Positions 24,012 to 38,435 are shown, counted from the stretch's first letter. The stretch: DNA of 64,000 nucleotides from Vespa crabro (GCF_910589235.1 NC_060956.1:14125999-14189998); one strand, 5' to 3'. Numbers and translations: made by a program. Notes: generated by a model from the letters alone, not told the origin.

Positions 24012-24909
24012 TTTCCTATTATATCATAATTCTCTTTTATATAAGTATTATATCGATTTTGGTAAGTACAAAAGATAATCAATTGATTGATCGTAAAAAG
24101 AATATTTTCTATGTGCCACGTAATCATTTACATACTTTTATTTTATAAGAACATCGTACATCTTGCCACTTCTTGAGGTTACTCCTAAATAATCTGTATA
24201 GTCGGAAAATACACGAGCGAATATCGTGAATAAAACGAGACAACACGTATTTTAGATGGCTATATGCTTTTTTCTAAAAAAGAACGACTTTATCCTGTGT
24301 TAACTTACACACTCTGCGGGTTATAAGTTCGAAGGAACATTTTACGCTCTTTTTCTGGCTTAGGCCGAACGGATGTCTCGGAAATGCGAACCATTTTTCT
24401 ACTCAACTAAAGCTTTTTGGTGTTTATCGATTTAGCCTATGGCGTTTCCTTTTAAGCCGACATTCAAGTTTTCGCTACACATTTAGTTCTTCTTTTCCTT
24501 CTCCTCCTTTTCCTCTTCTCATTTTTTTGCGTTGTCAGTGAACGAAACGATATATTCTCACGCTAATTTTTCAATAAAATGCTCTTAGTTTCATCAAATC
24601 ATTCGCATATGGCTTTGTGAGATATAAACTTTTATCGAAACGTTGAAAAAAAATATGATGTTTTATGGACTTCCCGATTACGATCCAATCGGATTAAATC
24701 CACGATTTTATCTATATACCACGTTCGTTCGAATAAATAGTATTTTATCAATAGGTAATTATTCGTTCGTATAAAAAGATATATTTTATTTAAATAATTC
24801 AGTATTAGAGGAAGTAGCGGTTAATACAATTTTTTGAGCGAGAGGAAACCCGAAGTTATCAAGTTTGTAGAGAACAGGAGTTGCGGAGTTTGAACGATGA
24901 TGTATCGTG

Positions 24910-25003
24910 AAGAATAAGAATAAGAATAAGAATAAGAATAAGAATAAGAATAAGAATAAGAATAAGAATAAGAATAAGAATAAGAATAAGAAGAAGAAGA
25001 AGA
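24910..25003. repeat. (AGAATA)n hexanucleotide repeat with (AAG)n end
   Basis: About 13 near-perfect AGAATA units followed by an AAG run. Length close to 90 bases and little interruption suggest it is polymorphic. Confidence 0.85.
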
Positions 25004-25170
25004 AGGGAGAAACTTCTGTTTTCGGTGCTTTGAAAAGAGCGTAAGCAATTCGAGCGTTTTCTTTGCGTTGTCAGACTTTCAATTTACCTTCGTCCAACAG
25101 TCGATTCAATTACACGTGCGTATAAAAACCATTTCGTCGTGTGACACCCTTCATCTCATTCTTCCATTTC

Positions 25171-25245
25171 TCTCTCACTCACTCTCTCTCTCTTTCTCTC
25201 TCTCTCTATCTAGCTCTATCTCTATCTATCTATCTATCTATCTCT
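25171..25245. repeat. (CT)n / (CTAT)n compound repeat
   Basis: CT run grading into CTAT tetranucleotides. Confidence 0.8.
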
Positions 25246-26257
25246 ATCTTTTGTTAATTCCCACGAATGAGTAGAAAAAAATCGAGCAACATTATTCACG
25301 TCAACTTTTCGAGTAATCTATCGAAAAAACGGTGAAGAAGGTTAATACTAGCGGGTAAATTCGATCCATTTAATCCGTTCTTTCTCGAATAAGGATCGTC
25401 ATTTTTCTATTCATGTATTAGTTTATAATCTAATCGTTCTTATTCTTTAAGCGTTATTATTTAATATAATTGTATCTAAGAGAAGATTTTTTTTTCTTCT
25501 TTACCATTAATGATTCTATTGACAAATAGAGTAACAGTTATGTAGTTTATAATGAATACTTTAGAGTCATTAGATTGTTCATTCATGTTTTTTATTATTC
25601 TCACACTACGTTGGAAAGAGAAAAGATAAAGTTCTCAATCTCGTGAAGCGTTGTCCGAGATGCTCGAGTTCCAACGAGCTGACCGATATTATAAGTGGTT
25701 TACTGTAATGTAAAAACAAATCATTACTGGCAATTCTCGTTAACCTACAACCTTTTTAATGGCACCCTACAATTCTAAAACTCGATGAGTGGACGTATTA
25801 TCAAGCTGAATGTTCAACGATCTTCAAAAAAAAAGATACAATAAAGCACTTAATGCATACCTTTTATGATATTCTTTTTTTATCCCACGCATCTCCATAT
25901 ATACATTATGATAATTTAATCTTTAACTTAAATCTATTTTTAGATCTCGATTTTTGTATTATATATTTTTTTTTAATCTTGTTCTCATGGAAAAAGCAAT
26001 TTTAATAAGATAAATATGGAAGTCGATAAATATAAAAGCAAATGTATCTGCACATGTTTGTGTTTGTATGTTTGTATATTTGTAGAGAAAACATTTAAAA
26101 TAGTTTTGCCGCATGGCCGATAGTTATATTGAAAATTTCGATACTTTTACACAAAGTGCGAGTACAAAGGCTACTTTTCACAATGGAGAATTGATTACCT
26201 CATGACGAACCTTGCTCGAGATCGATAACGAAATCTCACGAAATAGCGACGTCAATG

Positions 26258-26368
26258 AAAGGAGAAGATGAAAAAGAAGGAAAAGAAGAAGAGGAATAAC
26301 AAGAAGAAGAAAAAGAGGAAGAAGAAGGAGAAGAAGAAGAGGAAGAAGAAGAAAAAGAAAAAGAGGAG
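26258..26368. repeat. (GAA)n-rich purine tract
   Basis: Interrupted GAA/GGAA/AAAG repeat over about 110 bases, all purine on the plus strand apart from one interruption. Confidence 0.75.
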
Positions 26369-29300
26369 GAAGATGAAAAAAATTTCCAATAAGAAATAAA
26401 CGTATAAAATAGAACAAGTTTTTCATTGTATATACCTAACACGATTAACTTTGACTTTTCTCTAATTCTAGAAAATCAAAATGATTGCCTTTTTCATCGT
26501 TTAGATCACACACAATTTACGGATATATTTTTCCTTTTTAATTAAAAATGTGGATACCGAAGGTAAAAATTCTGGGAAACAAGGTGGCAATAGTTTTTTT
26601 AAAAAAATAGTAGAAATTCAGCTTGCTTATATGAATTGGATTCTCGATTGAATTGTTTTTATCTTTTTTATATCTTTTCTTGTCAGAACCTATTCATTTA
26701 ATTTAATGATGAATATTCATAGGACTTCAAGTAACTCGCATGTTTCATAGAAAAATCTAATCGTTCGACCTTGATATTATCTTTCCATGTTAAAATTATG
26801 CAACGATGGTATTCATCTTCTTTACCCTTTCTCATTTAATTACTTTATTTGCCATTTTATTATTACGTTAATCATAAAAGCTGCTCTTCCGTTATTAATC
26901 TCATCTTACATTGTAAACAGTGTAACACAGTAACTTTCAGGAATCGCCCGATTTTTTTAATATCACTTTCAACGTTTATAACATTTGTTTATTAATAATA
27001 TTTGTTTATTATTATATACAAGTTTGCGATTATAAGTTATGATAAAAGTAAGATTTATTATAGAAAATATAATAGTCAATTCTGTTATAAAATTGTTTTT
27101 ACTGATATTAAGATAAATAAATAAAATGAATGTATATATGTAAATTTCGTTCGACAGCCTTAATAACTCATAATAACATTGTAATATATGTAATAATATT
27201 AATAAGTTTCTTCCTCCGCTAATAACTCACCGCTAATTCATCGGCACTAAGTTCATCGATTGATTCTTGGAGGCACGTGGTCACGACGATTAATCGATTT
27301 CGGTAGTAAATATGGAAATTAAAAAGGAATTCCACCGAATTTCTTCGAGCAATGTCCACCAATTATTTCTGAATAACATCTTGAAATAACGTCATGAATA
27401 TCAAATATATAGGTATAATCACATTCGATATTTTTTAATGAAAAAACGTAAGAAAATAAAATAACACGAATAATCGATGAAATAAATCAATCGTATGAAT
27501 AATTAGAACATTATTTTTCTTAAAATAGAGGACATCGATGACGTAGAGTAGCATAAAAACCACGAGAAGCACGTGGCCGAACCACGATGCGTACTGGCTG
27601 CTTCGTGGAAGACAGCTGACGAAAGGTGGTAGTTTCAACCCCCTCGCCGCCACTAACCGCTCGCTTTCCAGGACTCCCCACCAACCATCGAACTGCTTCC
27701 CTTCTCATGATATGAACAGATTTATCGTTTCATTTGTGACTATTATGAAATCGCATTTTTTGATCAGAAAAAGACAAAGAAAAAAAGAAAAAAGAATAAA
27801 AAAATATCAAAGATCAAAAGTAACGGCCAAAATTCCTGATTTTATCTATAATTTTATATTTCGTATGGAAAGATTCTTTGAAAAAACAACTTTGATTTAA
27901 AATCGAAAATAAAGATTAAACAATAAGTTAAACGAAAAGGTTTAATTATTCAAGAATACCTAGAGTAATTATATCTTTTCAATGGAATAATCTTCCGGTC
28001 CTATAACACCGACTCTTTATGCAATCTCTTATTCATATCAATAAAGCGCATCCGAGGTGATCGTCGAGGATTTTAATAACCTTTCTGAGAGCTCGATATC
28101 AATAAGCCTATTGTAGAACGACTCCTTTGCAAAATCCGAAGATTTCAATGGAGAATCGTAGAATCCTCAGAGATTCCTAATGCATTGTCAACAATGCAAC
28201 TTTCTCTCTCTCCTACCCACTCTCATACTATCACAATTTATCTCTGTTTATATCTATATTTCTATCTTACTTACTTTCATCAAAAAATAACTGTTGTGTG
28301 TCCGCAACTCCTTCGTGAATTGTTTCTAGCTAGTCCGTTCAAGCCGGATAAACAATGCTTCCGTTTATTCTGGAATTCATAACAAGTTTGAAAATTCCCG
28401 AGGAAGATAAAGAAAATCTAGACCGTGCCATTTGCAAATTACTCTCAACTTAACTCCATCATCTTTTACTTATATTTTTTTTTTATTTATTCCTTTTGGA
28501 CGTCGTTAAACATATTTTCTATCAATACTTCGAATTTGCTTTTTTTTTTTAATTACAAGGAAAATATCTCTTCCAAATTCGATGTATGTAGATACAATGA
28601 CTCAACACCGAACAGTTTGTGCCATTTTGTGGCATAGAATCGATGGAAGGAAATTTCTCCACGCTCCGGTTCGTAATTAATATCCATTTTCCTATCGGCG
28701 GAGAAGAAAAACCGCAAACGGAGAGAAGAAAACTCGTAGTCTACGGACAAACATTTGATTTACAGAATTTTACCGTACGAGAATCTCTATCGGAGATCTA
28801 TCCACGACGGATGAATGCGTTTTCTATAGAATAACGTGACCCAAATTTTTTTTATCCAAATCGATTGTTTTCGATAAAAATACGAGTAGACATTTTTTAC
28901 ATATGGATATAACACAGATTATCTATCCATTTCTCATAAGTCTTATCTAATTACGCGAAAGATAATTCATGATAGTTATTCGTTTCGCATTAGCTATCTC
29001 TATTGAAGTGTAATTTACTTTATTTTATGTTTATTCAATATGAGAGAATATGAGAGAAACATTTAATTGTTAATGATACATTAATATAGATAAAATATAT
29101 ATTATAAATCGAAGTTAGAATCGTTTTGTCATAATAGCTATATTTCTATTTGAAGATTTTCCTGAGTCGCTCGTTTAAAGGAAGACGACGAGGAAACTGT
29201 AATCGTATAGCCGAAAAGCTCTAATAAGTTGCGAGGTTCGTATCTCCGAGGGACAAATATGAAACATTGCAAATTAAAGTCGGCTCTGCAAATGCCTCTA

Positions 29301-29700
29301 CTACACCGTACCGCTATTCTTTCACATCTGTAAAAATGAGACCTTCGTTTATATTCCATATATCTGTGTATGATAGTACATACTCATAATCTAAAACCTC
29401 GGTGGTAAATTAAAAATTCTTGTTTCTTTTTTTTAAATATTCGAAATGAGTAAAATCGATGTTACAAGAGATAAAAAAAGATATTTATTATGGAAGATAA
29501 AACGTTGAGGAGGAGTTTCGCTATCGGACTGATCCGATTAGAGACAGATAGATGATGCACAAAAGGTCTTGGAAATTTCTTCTTTCATTGTGACTTTTGT
29601 TTGTTCTTTTCGAGTTATGTATCATTCTCGAAAGTCAACTGAAACCGAGGAACCAAGATACAAAGAAATGGATAAATGTCGAAACGGATATTTTCATTCG

Positions 29701-29805
29701 TAAGAAGAAGAAGAAAAAAAAAGAAAAAGAAGAAGAAGGAGAAAAAGAAGAAGAAAAAGCAAAAGAAGAAAAAGAAGAAGAGGAAAAAAAGAAGACAAAG
29801 GAATA
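29701..29805. repeat. (GAA)n-rich purine tract
   Basis: GAA/AAG repeat of about 100 bases; gives a spurious Lys/Glu-rich open frame. Confidence 0.75.
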
Positions 29806-29984
29806 TAGAAAAAAGGACTATAGGCGTAAACATAGTCCTCTTGGGTGTATAAGCATTAAAGAGACATTCTTATCTCGAAGTCTCTTGGTCACAAATGCGA
29901 AATGTAGGTTATCAGGTTTTGAGGCGTAAAAGGTGGAGGTATCATCCGAGGTCGCTGAAGAACGAAAGTAAAGGAGAAAACAGG

Positions 29985-29998
29985 AGAGAGGGAGAGAA

Positions 29999-30049
<51 letters not shown>

Positions 30050-30120
30050 AAGAGAGAGGGAGAAGGAGAAAGAAAGAGAGAGAGAGAGGGAAAAAGAGAG
30101 AGAAAGACGGAGAGAGATGA
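29985..30120. repeat. (GA)n-rich purine tract
   Basis: GA, GAAA and GGGA repeats over about 135 bases, ending just upstream of the GC-richer patch at 30180. Confidence 0.75.
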
Positions 30121-30338
30121 AGTGAGTTAAAGGGAGCATACGAGTGAATGAGAGGTAGAGAGGCAGAAGGTTCTGAATATCGCTGATGGTGCCATCTTGA
30201 AGAACCCTTGGTGCCAAGTTCCTTCTACGTTCGGCAGCCCTCGGTAGCCTTCGGCAGACCTTCTACTTTTCATTGCAATTCGAACACTCGTTTTCTACCA
30301 CTCGTACCCATTCATTTTATTCTTAACGAATCGTCGTT

Positions 30339-30344
<6 letters not shown>

Positions 30345-30373
<29 letters not shown>

Positions 30374-30376
30374 CTT
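30345..30376. repeat. (CTT)n microsatellite
   Basis: About ten TTC units. Confidence 0.8.
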
Positions 30377-33300
30377 TGTTTCTTTTTTTAAAGATCGAAA
30401 AACCATTTATAAAAATTACAACTTGATTTCCGCATTTATAAATATTGCAAGACTTTCTTTGTATTATTTAAAAAATAATTTCATTTTAACTGAATTAATA
30501 ATGATAAGCTGCAAATACATATACTCGACGTTTTTCAAATTGAGATGGCACGATCGTGCAATCTCGAGGGTACTCGTGGTAACCCGAAAGATTGACGTCC
30601 GAACAAACCACCTTGATAGCTCTACACGTCGATCGATTGCCAACTAATAGGATTCTGACACGACATGATCGAACTCGTTCGAATTTTAAGCTTTTGTGAT
30701 TTTAAAGATTCATCTATGAAACATACAGATTTTTTATAAAATCAACGAAATAATTTCGATATATGGACCATGATATGGATCGAGTTTAATATCGGGCGTT
30801 ATGAGTACGAAAAGGGCAAAGTTAACAAAGACTCATTTTGAGGGTTACGTATTTCAAATTTTTCGTTAGAAGGAGAACTCAATAAAAATATCTTTTCTTA
30901 CTGTAAGGCCTGTAAGATGTAAACCTTAAGAGGTTTGTACAGTGTAGAAAGGAGTGGGGATCTATGGAGTTCGCCCTTCGTATCCGTAAAGCTATCGTTT
31001 ATAAGAGTCATCCAATATTTTTCAAGCCTCATTTTACACGAAAAGAAAGGGAGAACTCAACCGGAAAACCCTACAGGTTTGTTTCATGAAAGGAATAAAC
31101 CGGTTTTGCAAAAAAAAAAAATACTGTCGGATATTGAGTTCGTCCTTCGTATTTGCAATGTCTTATATGCTCTCTCAAATTTTCGTATCAGAAAAAAATA
31201 TAACAATTTCATTTTCCAAATAATATATTATAACGTTCTTTCTTCTCTTATTTTACTTTTTCTTTTAAAGGAACACATGTGTTCATGTAATTCATTTTTG
31301 ATAAAAAATTAGCAGGAGAAAAAGGGGGAGACAGAAATGAAATTAATTCGTAATATTAGAATTAAGTAAATGACAACAACGTAAAATATATTATTGTATT
31401 CTTTATATTTTGAGAAAAATTTGACTTATACTTTTTTGTCCGTCCAACAGACATATTCAATTACAATGAATATATGGCTATAAGTAAATAGATCATCTTA
31501 CTAATTGCATTAATTAGATAAATAATATTTAAGAACAAGTCATTTTATAGCTAAAATAGATAGCAATATCAATATCATGCTATTTCTTAAAAGTAAAAAA
31601 GATATAATTGAAAAATAAAAATTTCATATTCTAATTATAGTCCGTTAATGTTCTCCAAACGAATTTTTATGATTTCTAAATTTTTAATCTTTTCGAACTA
31701 AAGCGAAAAAAAATCATTTTCATTTCTTATTTAATAAGTTCGCAAACGAAGTGTCTAGGCATAATTTGATGAAAGGAAGTTCAAACTCAGTTCGTTAACG
31801 AATAATTTATTATCGACAGATGTAAAGTCTCGATGATAAAATAAATGATACAATATATAAATTACAATTATATAAATTCAAATATGTATGTAACATTGCA
31901 AGTTCTGATAAAGCATTCAAAGTCTGTGCGAGTATAAAGTTCTACAAAAATAATAATCTTATCATGAGTTTTGAGTTTTAAGTAGCAAATTATTTAAATT
32001 TTGAATATACATTTTGACTTTTGATTTTTATGTAACTTAATTCAATTATAACTGTTTTATATAACTGTTTTCCTTCCATGATATTCTAGATAATTGAACT
32101 CCTTCATGATAACTTTTCTATGTAATTGAACTCCGAAGGTCACATTACTCATATTAACATCTCGGAGTATAGCTAGGTTTTCTTTTTAAGAGCAGTAAAG
32201 ATTGAGTTAAGATTTACAAAATATACTAATTATTTAATCAGTAACAACTTCAATCTCAAAAGTCCTTGGAAGAGAAAATTTATTTATTATTTAGGATGGG
32301 GTAAGCAAAATTGAAAATATAAACAATAGATTGGCGAGATATTTTATCTACCTTTTTGATTATTAGAAATCATTATGAGATGTTTTCAGCGCTGCAAATA
32401 TCCTTAAATTCCTATCAATATTGTCTCAAAAATTTATTTTAATGTTAGAGGCTTAAATTTCAATTTATTCTACTTTTTATATTCTTTAATAAAACGTTTT
32501 AAATAATTATTTAAATTCGAAACTATTAGACACAAAGTTGTTTATTATTAACATGTTATTACGTGTTATACCGAATTATAGACACTTGGAATGCAGGAGA
32601 TAACAGTACATTTGGAATGAAGGAGATAACAAAATACGTGGACGCAGAAAGAAACAAAAACAGAAAACATATCGGCGTTGTTTAAACTATAAACAAGCCA
32701 TACAAATACAATTTCGTGTCAAACCATATCAGCAATTTTTAATGAAGAAATTTCTGATGAAGTCAGCAGATGTTTATTGCCTAAAGAGCAACCATCATAA
32801 ATTAAGATTTTTAGTCTTAACAGCTTTACTATCTATATTTTTAATTAAATTGTCCTATGTTTGATTCTCCATCCTGATATTTTTTTATTACTTTATTCTT
32901 TTACATTTTATTCTTCTTATCTATTCTATTTTAGTTTTTTTCCGATATTTAATTCTCCTTTGAATTTTTTTTTGCAAATTCTTCTCCATATTTTGTTCTC
33001 CTTTTCTACGTTATTTTTAAAACATGATGTTTGTTATATAAAATATAAAAAATTTCTTGAAGTTGGATTTGATCATCTTTCATTACTGTATAGATAAGTT
33101 GTTTAATATTGAAAATAAATTAATTTTTGATAAATGGATTTTTTCTAGAACATTTTACACTTTAATTTTTTTAAGAAAAAATTATCAATGATATTTTTCA
33201 TAAAAGATGTTTAATTTAAAGTAAGGTTCGTCACTGATATTTCGAATTTTTATCAAAATTATCAATTTTGTAGTTTCATCAGTTCAACCGTTACTATATC

Positions 33301-33733
33301 TTCGGTATCTATTAAATAAAAATGATTTTATAGATGATGAATGAAAATGTAAAGTATAAAATCTTATAAAGATTTGATCGATTAAGATTAAACGTATGAA
33401 TATTTAAATTATCGACGAATATACTGATAGGTAATTAGATAAACAATATTTAATATGTAAATTTATGTTTATCACAATAAAAGCAATAATTTTGAAACGG
33501 GTCGAAATGGCTTATGATTCTGTTGTAATATTTAATATCTACGGTTTGCATATGAAAGAGAAGAAATTTTATGAAAAGAAGAACAAGTCGAGCTGGTCCG
33601 CCGCGATAATTGATTCGAGGGACGTACGGAGAGAAGGAAAGGGAACCGTTAAATACGTATAGCGAGAGAAGAAGCCGGCAATACGGTGGTGAAACATCGT
33701 TGTTAAACGTTAAACAGTGAAAGTCTTTGAAAG

Positions 33734-36700
33734 ATGGAACGTTGGTCAGGTAAAATTGCATTAGTGACGGGAGCGAGTGTTGGAATCGGAGCTAAGATCG
33801 CCGAAGAATTGGCAAGACATGATCTCAAGGTCGTTGCTATTGCAAGAAGGTTTAACAAGTTGGAGGAATTAAAAAGGAGAGTGGAAGAACAGAAGTTGCC
33901 GGGCAAGATTTATCCTATGAAATGTGATGTCAGTAAGGAAGAAGAAATCTTAAATGTTTTCAAATGGATTAAAGAAGAACTAGGTGAAGTTAACGTTCTC
34001 ATCAACAATGCCGCTGTCATTGTCAACGAAAAAATCATCGGTGAGAAGTCTTTCTTCTTTTGTTCATACTTTTTTCTTCTTTTTTTTTTCTTTTTTCTTT
34101 TGTAATGAATGTATATAAATCATATTATACACGTAGTTCATAAATCTAACATAGACTCTATAATATAGACAATGTGTTAACCTTCGCGACATTCAATCAG
34201 TGAAAAATTACGATCAAACGAATGTTATAATCTTATATGTATATATAAAGAATATATATTTCTATAAGATATATATTTTCATGTGAATTTATATAAGTAA
34301 AAATTCACTCATTGAGAAAATTAAATGCTAACTGATATCAATACTACGTGCATTACAATCATTATAGTATGTACATAGGATATTAAGAAAAAAAAAGAAA
34401 TTCAGAAATTATAAAAAATATTTACGAAAAGGAAAATCATAAGAAATATTTAAAATATTATAAAATTTTTTAGATGTGTAGAGAACTTTCTTTGTTATTT
34501 TAGAGAAAAAAATATCCTTAAAGTTTCCTTTCTTATTTTTTTTACGAGAATTATAGATATCGATAAATTTTATATTAAGAGTATGTTTTAATAAAAAATA
34601 TTATTTGAAAGGGGATATTTCTCCGTTAATCAACGAACAATTGAACAATTGACATTGGCAATCATTGAAAATGACTATTTTAAAGATTAATAGAAATGAC
34701 CTCGATGAAAGGAATTCATGATAAGTAGATGTTCGCAAATAGGTGTATATGTATACAAAGACAAGAAATCAACATTGATTTTCCAATTAACTCTGATTTA
34801 ATTTATTTCTGTTTTAACACCTTAAGTATGAACAAATTATATGCTGAGTTCTTTTAAAAATATATTTTTATTAACAACAAGTTTGTTGTTAATAAAAATA
34901 TGCCTATGATAATATTCTTATATGTTATTTTTGTTATTTAAATTATTTTAATATATACTAACTTTATAAACAGTTTTCTATATGCAGAAATTTCTTCTTG
35001 TAACATGCTTTAAAAAATATATTGTTGTTCGTTTTCCTTATTAACATCAAGTTTGTTGTTAATAAAAATATGCCTATGATAATATTCTTATATGTTATTT
35101 TTGTTATTTAAATTATTTTAATATATACTAACTTTATAAACAGTTTTCTATATACAGAAATTTCTTCTTGTAACATGCTTTAAAAAATATATTGTTGTTC
35201 GTTTTCCTTCATTTATTTTGTAAATTATACCAGATTTAAATATGCAGGATATTTTATACTTCGAGAAAACCGCTTCGGCAGTAAATTCTGCAGAAAAATT
35301 CATAAGAATAAATAACTTATTTATTCTTAAATTATAACGAATTTTTATTTTAATACACTATATTTATTTATCTTTACAAGAGATAATCAAAATGCATCTG
35401 AATATAAGCCTGGAAATGTTTTAGCATTGATTGTTTGTCTTACCACATATTTTTTGTAGTTTCTGAAAGTATTCAATTCTCTCGCGAATTATTTCGACTT
35501 TGCTAATGGACTTTTTGTACAAAATGGATTTCAAATAAGCCAGCGAAACCATTGATACAATGTGACATTAAGTTCTGTTTGTAAATAGAAAGATGAAATT
35601 AGTTATACTGCTTCCATCTAAGAATATAATATATAATTCGAAAATGTGGTCAAATAGGACATGTATGAACTTTTTTTATTATTTTTATATACAGAATCCG
35701 CCGCAGGTTAGAATTAGTAGTAACAATAGCTGTTACTCGAAACTAAGAGACACCCTGCATATATATAAAAATATTATATCTGAATCTTTTTTTATCGGCA
35801 TATATGAAAAACTTACAGTTAATTAATCTATCATCAAGGATATGCAAATTTACAATTAATAATATAAAATCTCCAACAAAAAATGCATATAAGAGACCAG
35901 AGATACTTAAATAAGTAAATATACAATTTTATGATATGTAGATAAGAAGTTATAAATATTAGTAAGAATATGATAAACGGATATTAAACCGATGATATTT
36001 ATAAAATGGAAAGCGTTCTTTCGATTGATAATAATTAAAAATTGTTTATTTCACACAATTTAATTAATAGATATTACATATTTTTAAAATCTTGTGAACA
36101 TTTTTGGAGAACGTTCTGTATGTTGATGTAATAATCTTATCACATTTAATACGTACAATTAGATAATACAACTTAGTTATTTAATCATGCTTAATTAGCG
36201 CAGAATTAATAAACAACAACAAAAAATAGTTAAATAAAATTACCTCGAATATAAAATATCAAGAAGTAATATAAATATAATTGTTTATAAGATTTATAAG
36301 ATTTTTTTTCCATTGTCCAATTAAAATGATACGATAATTATTGATAATCTCATATGACTGAATATCATTAGATATTTTTAACAGCATTTGAGTGAGCAAG
36401 GTCATATTTATTTATATCGTAAAAGATTTTCGAAGAGAAAAAAAGAAAAAAAAAGAACGAAATAAAACGATAATCGTAAAATAAATTTATAAGTATAAAT
36501 AGGAATATATACATATGTCGATATTGAGATCATATCTTTGTTATAGATGGATCAACGGAGAACTTTCGTAATATTATGAATGTGAATGTGATCGCTATTG
36601 CTATCTGCACAAGAGAAGCCATTAGAATGATGTCTAAATCAAAAATGCAAGGACACATTATCAATATTAATAGGTAAATATACTTCTATATTTGCATTAT

Positions 36701-37427
36701 TAGTACGTTAAAGCAATGTAATTAAACGAATTCAAAACAAGATTATACTTACGTATGTAGATATTTCCTCGAATTTTTTATCATATGTTTGTTAAATATC
36801 AATTGATTTGTTTTTTAAGCATTTCTGGCCATGATGCGAAGAGTATAAAAGTACCGTTCAGTTTATATCCATGCAGCAAGTATGCTATTACAGGCATGTC
36901 CGAAAGTGTTCGTAATGAAATTATAAATGACGGATTAGATATTAAAATTACAGTACGTATTTATCATTTTTTCTACTGTAATGAAATTTCTTTTATGTAT
37001 ACATATAGATAGATTTAAATATACGACGAAGATCGTTTAATATTTATCCTTATCAGTTCTTTACAACAAGCAAACAAAAAAAACTTATTATTATTTATTA
37101 TTTCACCAGAGTATTAGCCCAGGTATTGTGAAAACCGATATGATTGACTGTTTTAATTTGCCGCAAGATGTTCTAAACAAACTGTTAATGTTATCGGATA
37201 AGGAAGTCGCCGAAGGAGTTATTTATGTACTATCTCGCTCCCCTAATGTTGAAGTAAGTATTTCAATGAAATGTATACACGTAAAAATATATAGACATTA
37301 AATATTATATAATATTAATAATTAATTCGTCTTTAGTAAAAGTTATTAATCGGAATAAAACGTAATTTTTCTTTTTTTTTAGGTTAATGAATTAATCATT
37401 GCACCTCTACATCAGAAATTACCTTAA
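33734..37427 (+). CDS. Short-chain dehydrogenase/reductase, DHRS11-like
   Basis: Five exons: 33734-34040, 36547-36673, 36820-36952, 37110-37253, 37383-37427; 756 bases, 251 residues, the standard length of classical SDRs. The dinucleotide motif TGASVGIG is at residues 12-19, the NNAA structural motif at 91-94, catalytic Ser in NSISG (about 145-147), and the Y161-x3-K165 pair in YPCSK; SPGIV follows. The ARR pattern after beta-2 indicates NADPH preference. Overall it matches insect proteins named dehydrogenase/reductase SDR family member 11 (farnesol dehydrogenase-like), which reduce carbonyl groups of lipids or steroids; the true substrate is unknown. Intron 1 is unusually long (2.5 kb) and contains a 170-bp tandem duplication. 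Poly(A) signal AATAAA near 37558. Confidence 0.93.
34871..35209. repeat. 170-bp tandem duplication in SDR intron 1
   Basis: Units 34871-35040 and 35041-35209 are nearly identical; I saw only single-base differences such as CAACAA/CATCAA and TATGCAG/TATACAG. Each unit begins with a TTAACAACAA...TTGTTGTTAA inverted repeat (one mismatch in unit 2). Confidence 0.85.
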
Positions 37428-37569
37428 AAGCTTTAACTATTATTTAAGAAGAATTATAAAAGAGTATATTTGGAGAAAAAAACAGAAAACAGAATCTTTA
37501 TTTAACAAAATTACATAATATGTACAAGCGAATTTAAATTATATATTATTACTATATAATAAAAGCAAA

Positions 37570-37570
<1 letters not shown>

Positions 37571-37630
<60 letters not shown>
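37571..37630. repeat. (TA)n microsatellite in 3' region of the SDR gene
   Basis: TA repeat interrupted once by TATGTA, just downstream of the likely poly(A) signal. Confidence 0.8.
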
Positions 37631-37635
<5 letters not shown>

Positions 37636-38187
37636 CATATATATGTAATTTCATTTTCTATATTATGTATTACATAAACATATAAAATATATGCTTCACC
37701 ATATTGTGCATATATTGGAATCTCTCATGTTTGAAAATATAGAGACTGTAAAATGTCAATACATGTGTCCCATTAACACTGCTGATTATCATCCTCATCA
37801 TCATCATTATCTTCTTTTTCCTTTTCTTTAGCTTTATAAGTTTTAGTTTCTTAACTGCTGAAGATAGATTTTTTCTAATCCTTTCCAATTTTCTCTGTTC
37901 TGTGTTAAATAGAATCAATTGTTGTTTGTTATTAATTTGAAGACGAAATTTTTAAAACTTCTAAAAGATATTTAACGTTTGAACACCATGCTTGTCAAAC
38001 AGATTAATGAGTTTAATGTATCAGCTGCTCCTAACTTGGAGAAGAGTCACTGTTTGCAGCTGCCCATTTGTGTCAAATTTTGCGGTGTATGTACCTGTTG
38101 GTCTACGGTAGGTATTTCATTTTCCTCTTACTATCCATATCTGGCAGACGTTCCCCGATCCACCACCTGAGAACGTGTACTTTAAGG

Positions 38188-38435
38188 CAGAGTTTCTCAA
38201 CCTACAGATCGCGGTTCTATATAGGGCCGCGAAATTGTTCGTAGAATCTTCATGTGAGATATTACTAATTGTACGTTCTCAAGTAACAGCCGCAGTAACA
38301 GCCGTATGATTAAAATAATATATAATGACTCTAGTCTACCAGGTTCTTCAAAATTTTATATTGTAAATATTTAGGCCGTGGTATCATTTCAAACAAATAC
38401 ATTGGATCGCATTAAAAAAAAGTTGAGAAATGTTG
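38188..38435. mobile_element. hAT-type non-autonomous element (about 248 bp)
   Basis: Left terminus CAGAGTTTCTCAACCT and right terminus, read on the minus strand, CAACATTTCTCAACTT match at 12 of 16 positions. CAGNGNTTCTCAACC is the usual terminus of Charlie-like hAT elements. Flanks show an imperfect 8-bp duplication (CTTTAAGG left, CTTTTAAG right). The interior keeps GATCGCGG and GGCCGCGAAA words typical of such elements and has no coding capacity. Confidence 0.6.

Noticed and set aside
26178..26442. Leu/Phe/Ser-rich minus-strand frames resembling a membrane protein
   Set aside because: Translation of a GAA-rich purine tract read on the other strand.
29597..30217. Lys/Glu-rich frames that might look like a coiled-coil protein
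   Set aside because: Produced by GAA and GA simple repeats; no splice-linked neighbours or family motif.
30935..31312. 125-codon plus-strand frame
   Set aside because: No similarity recognised, no splice context, in an otherwise gene-free AT-rich area; a weak repeat of GAGTTCG(C/T)CCTTCGTAT inside is too short to interpret.
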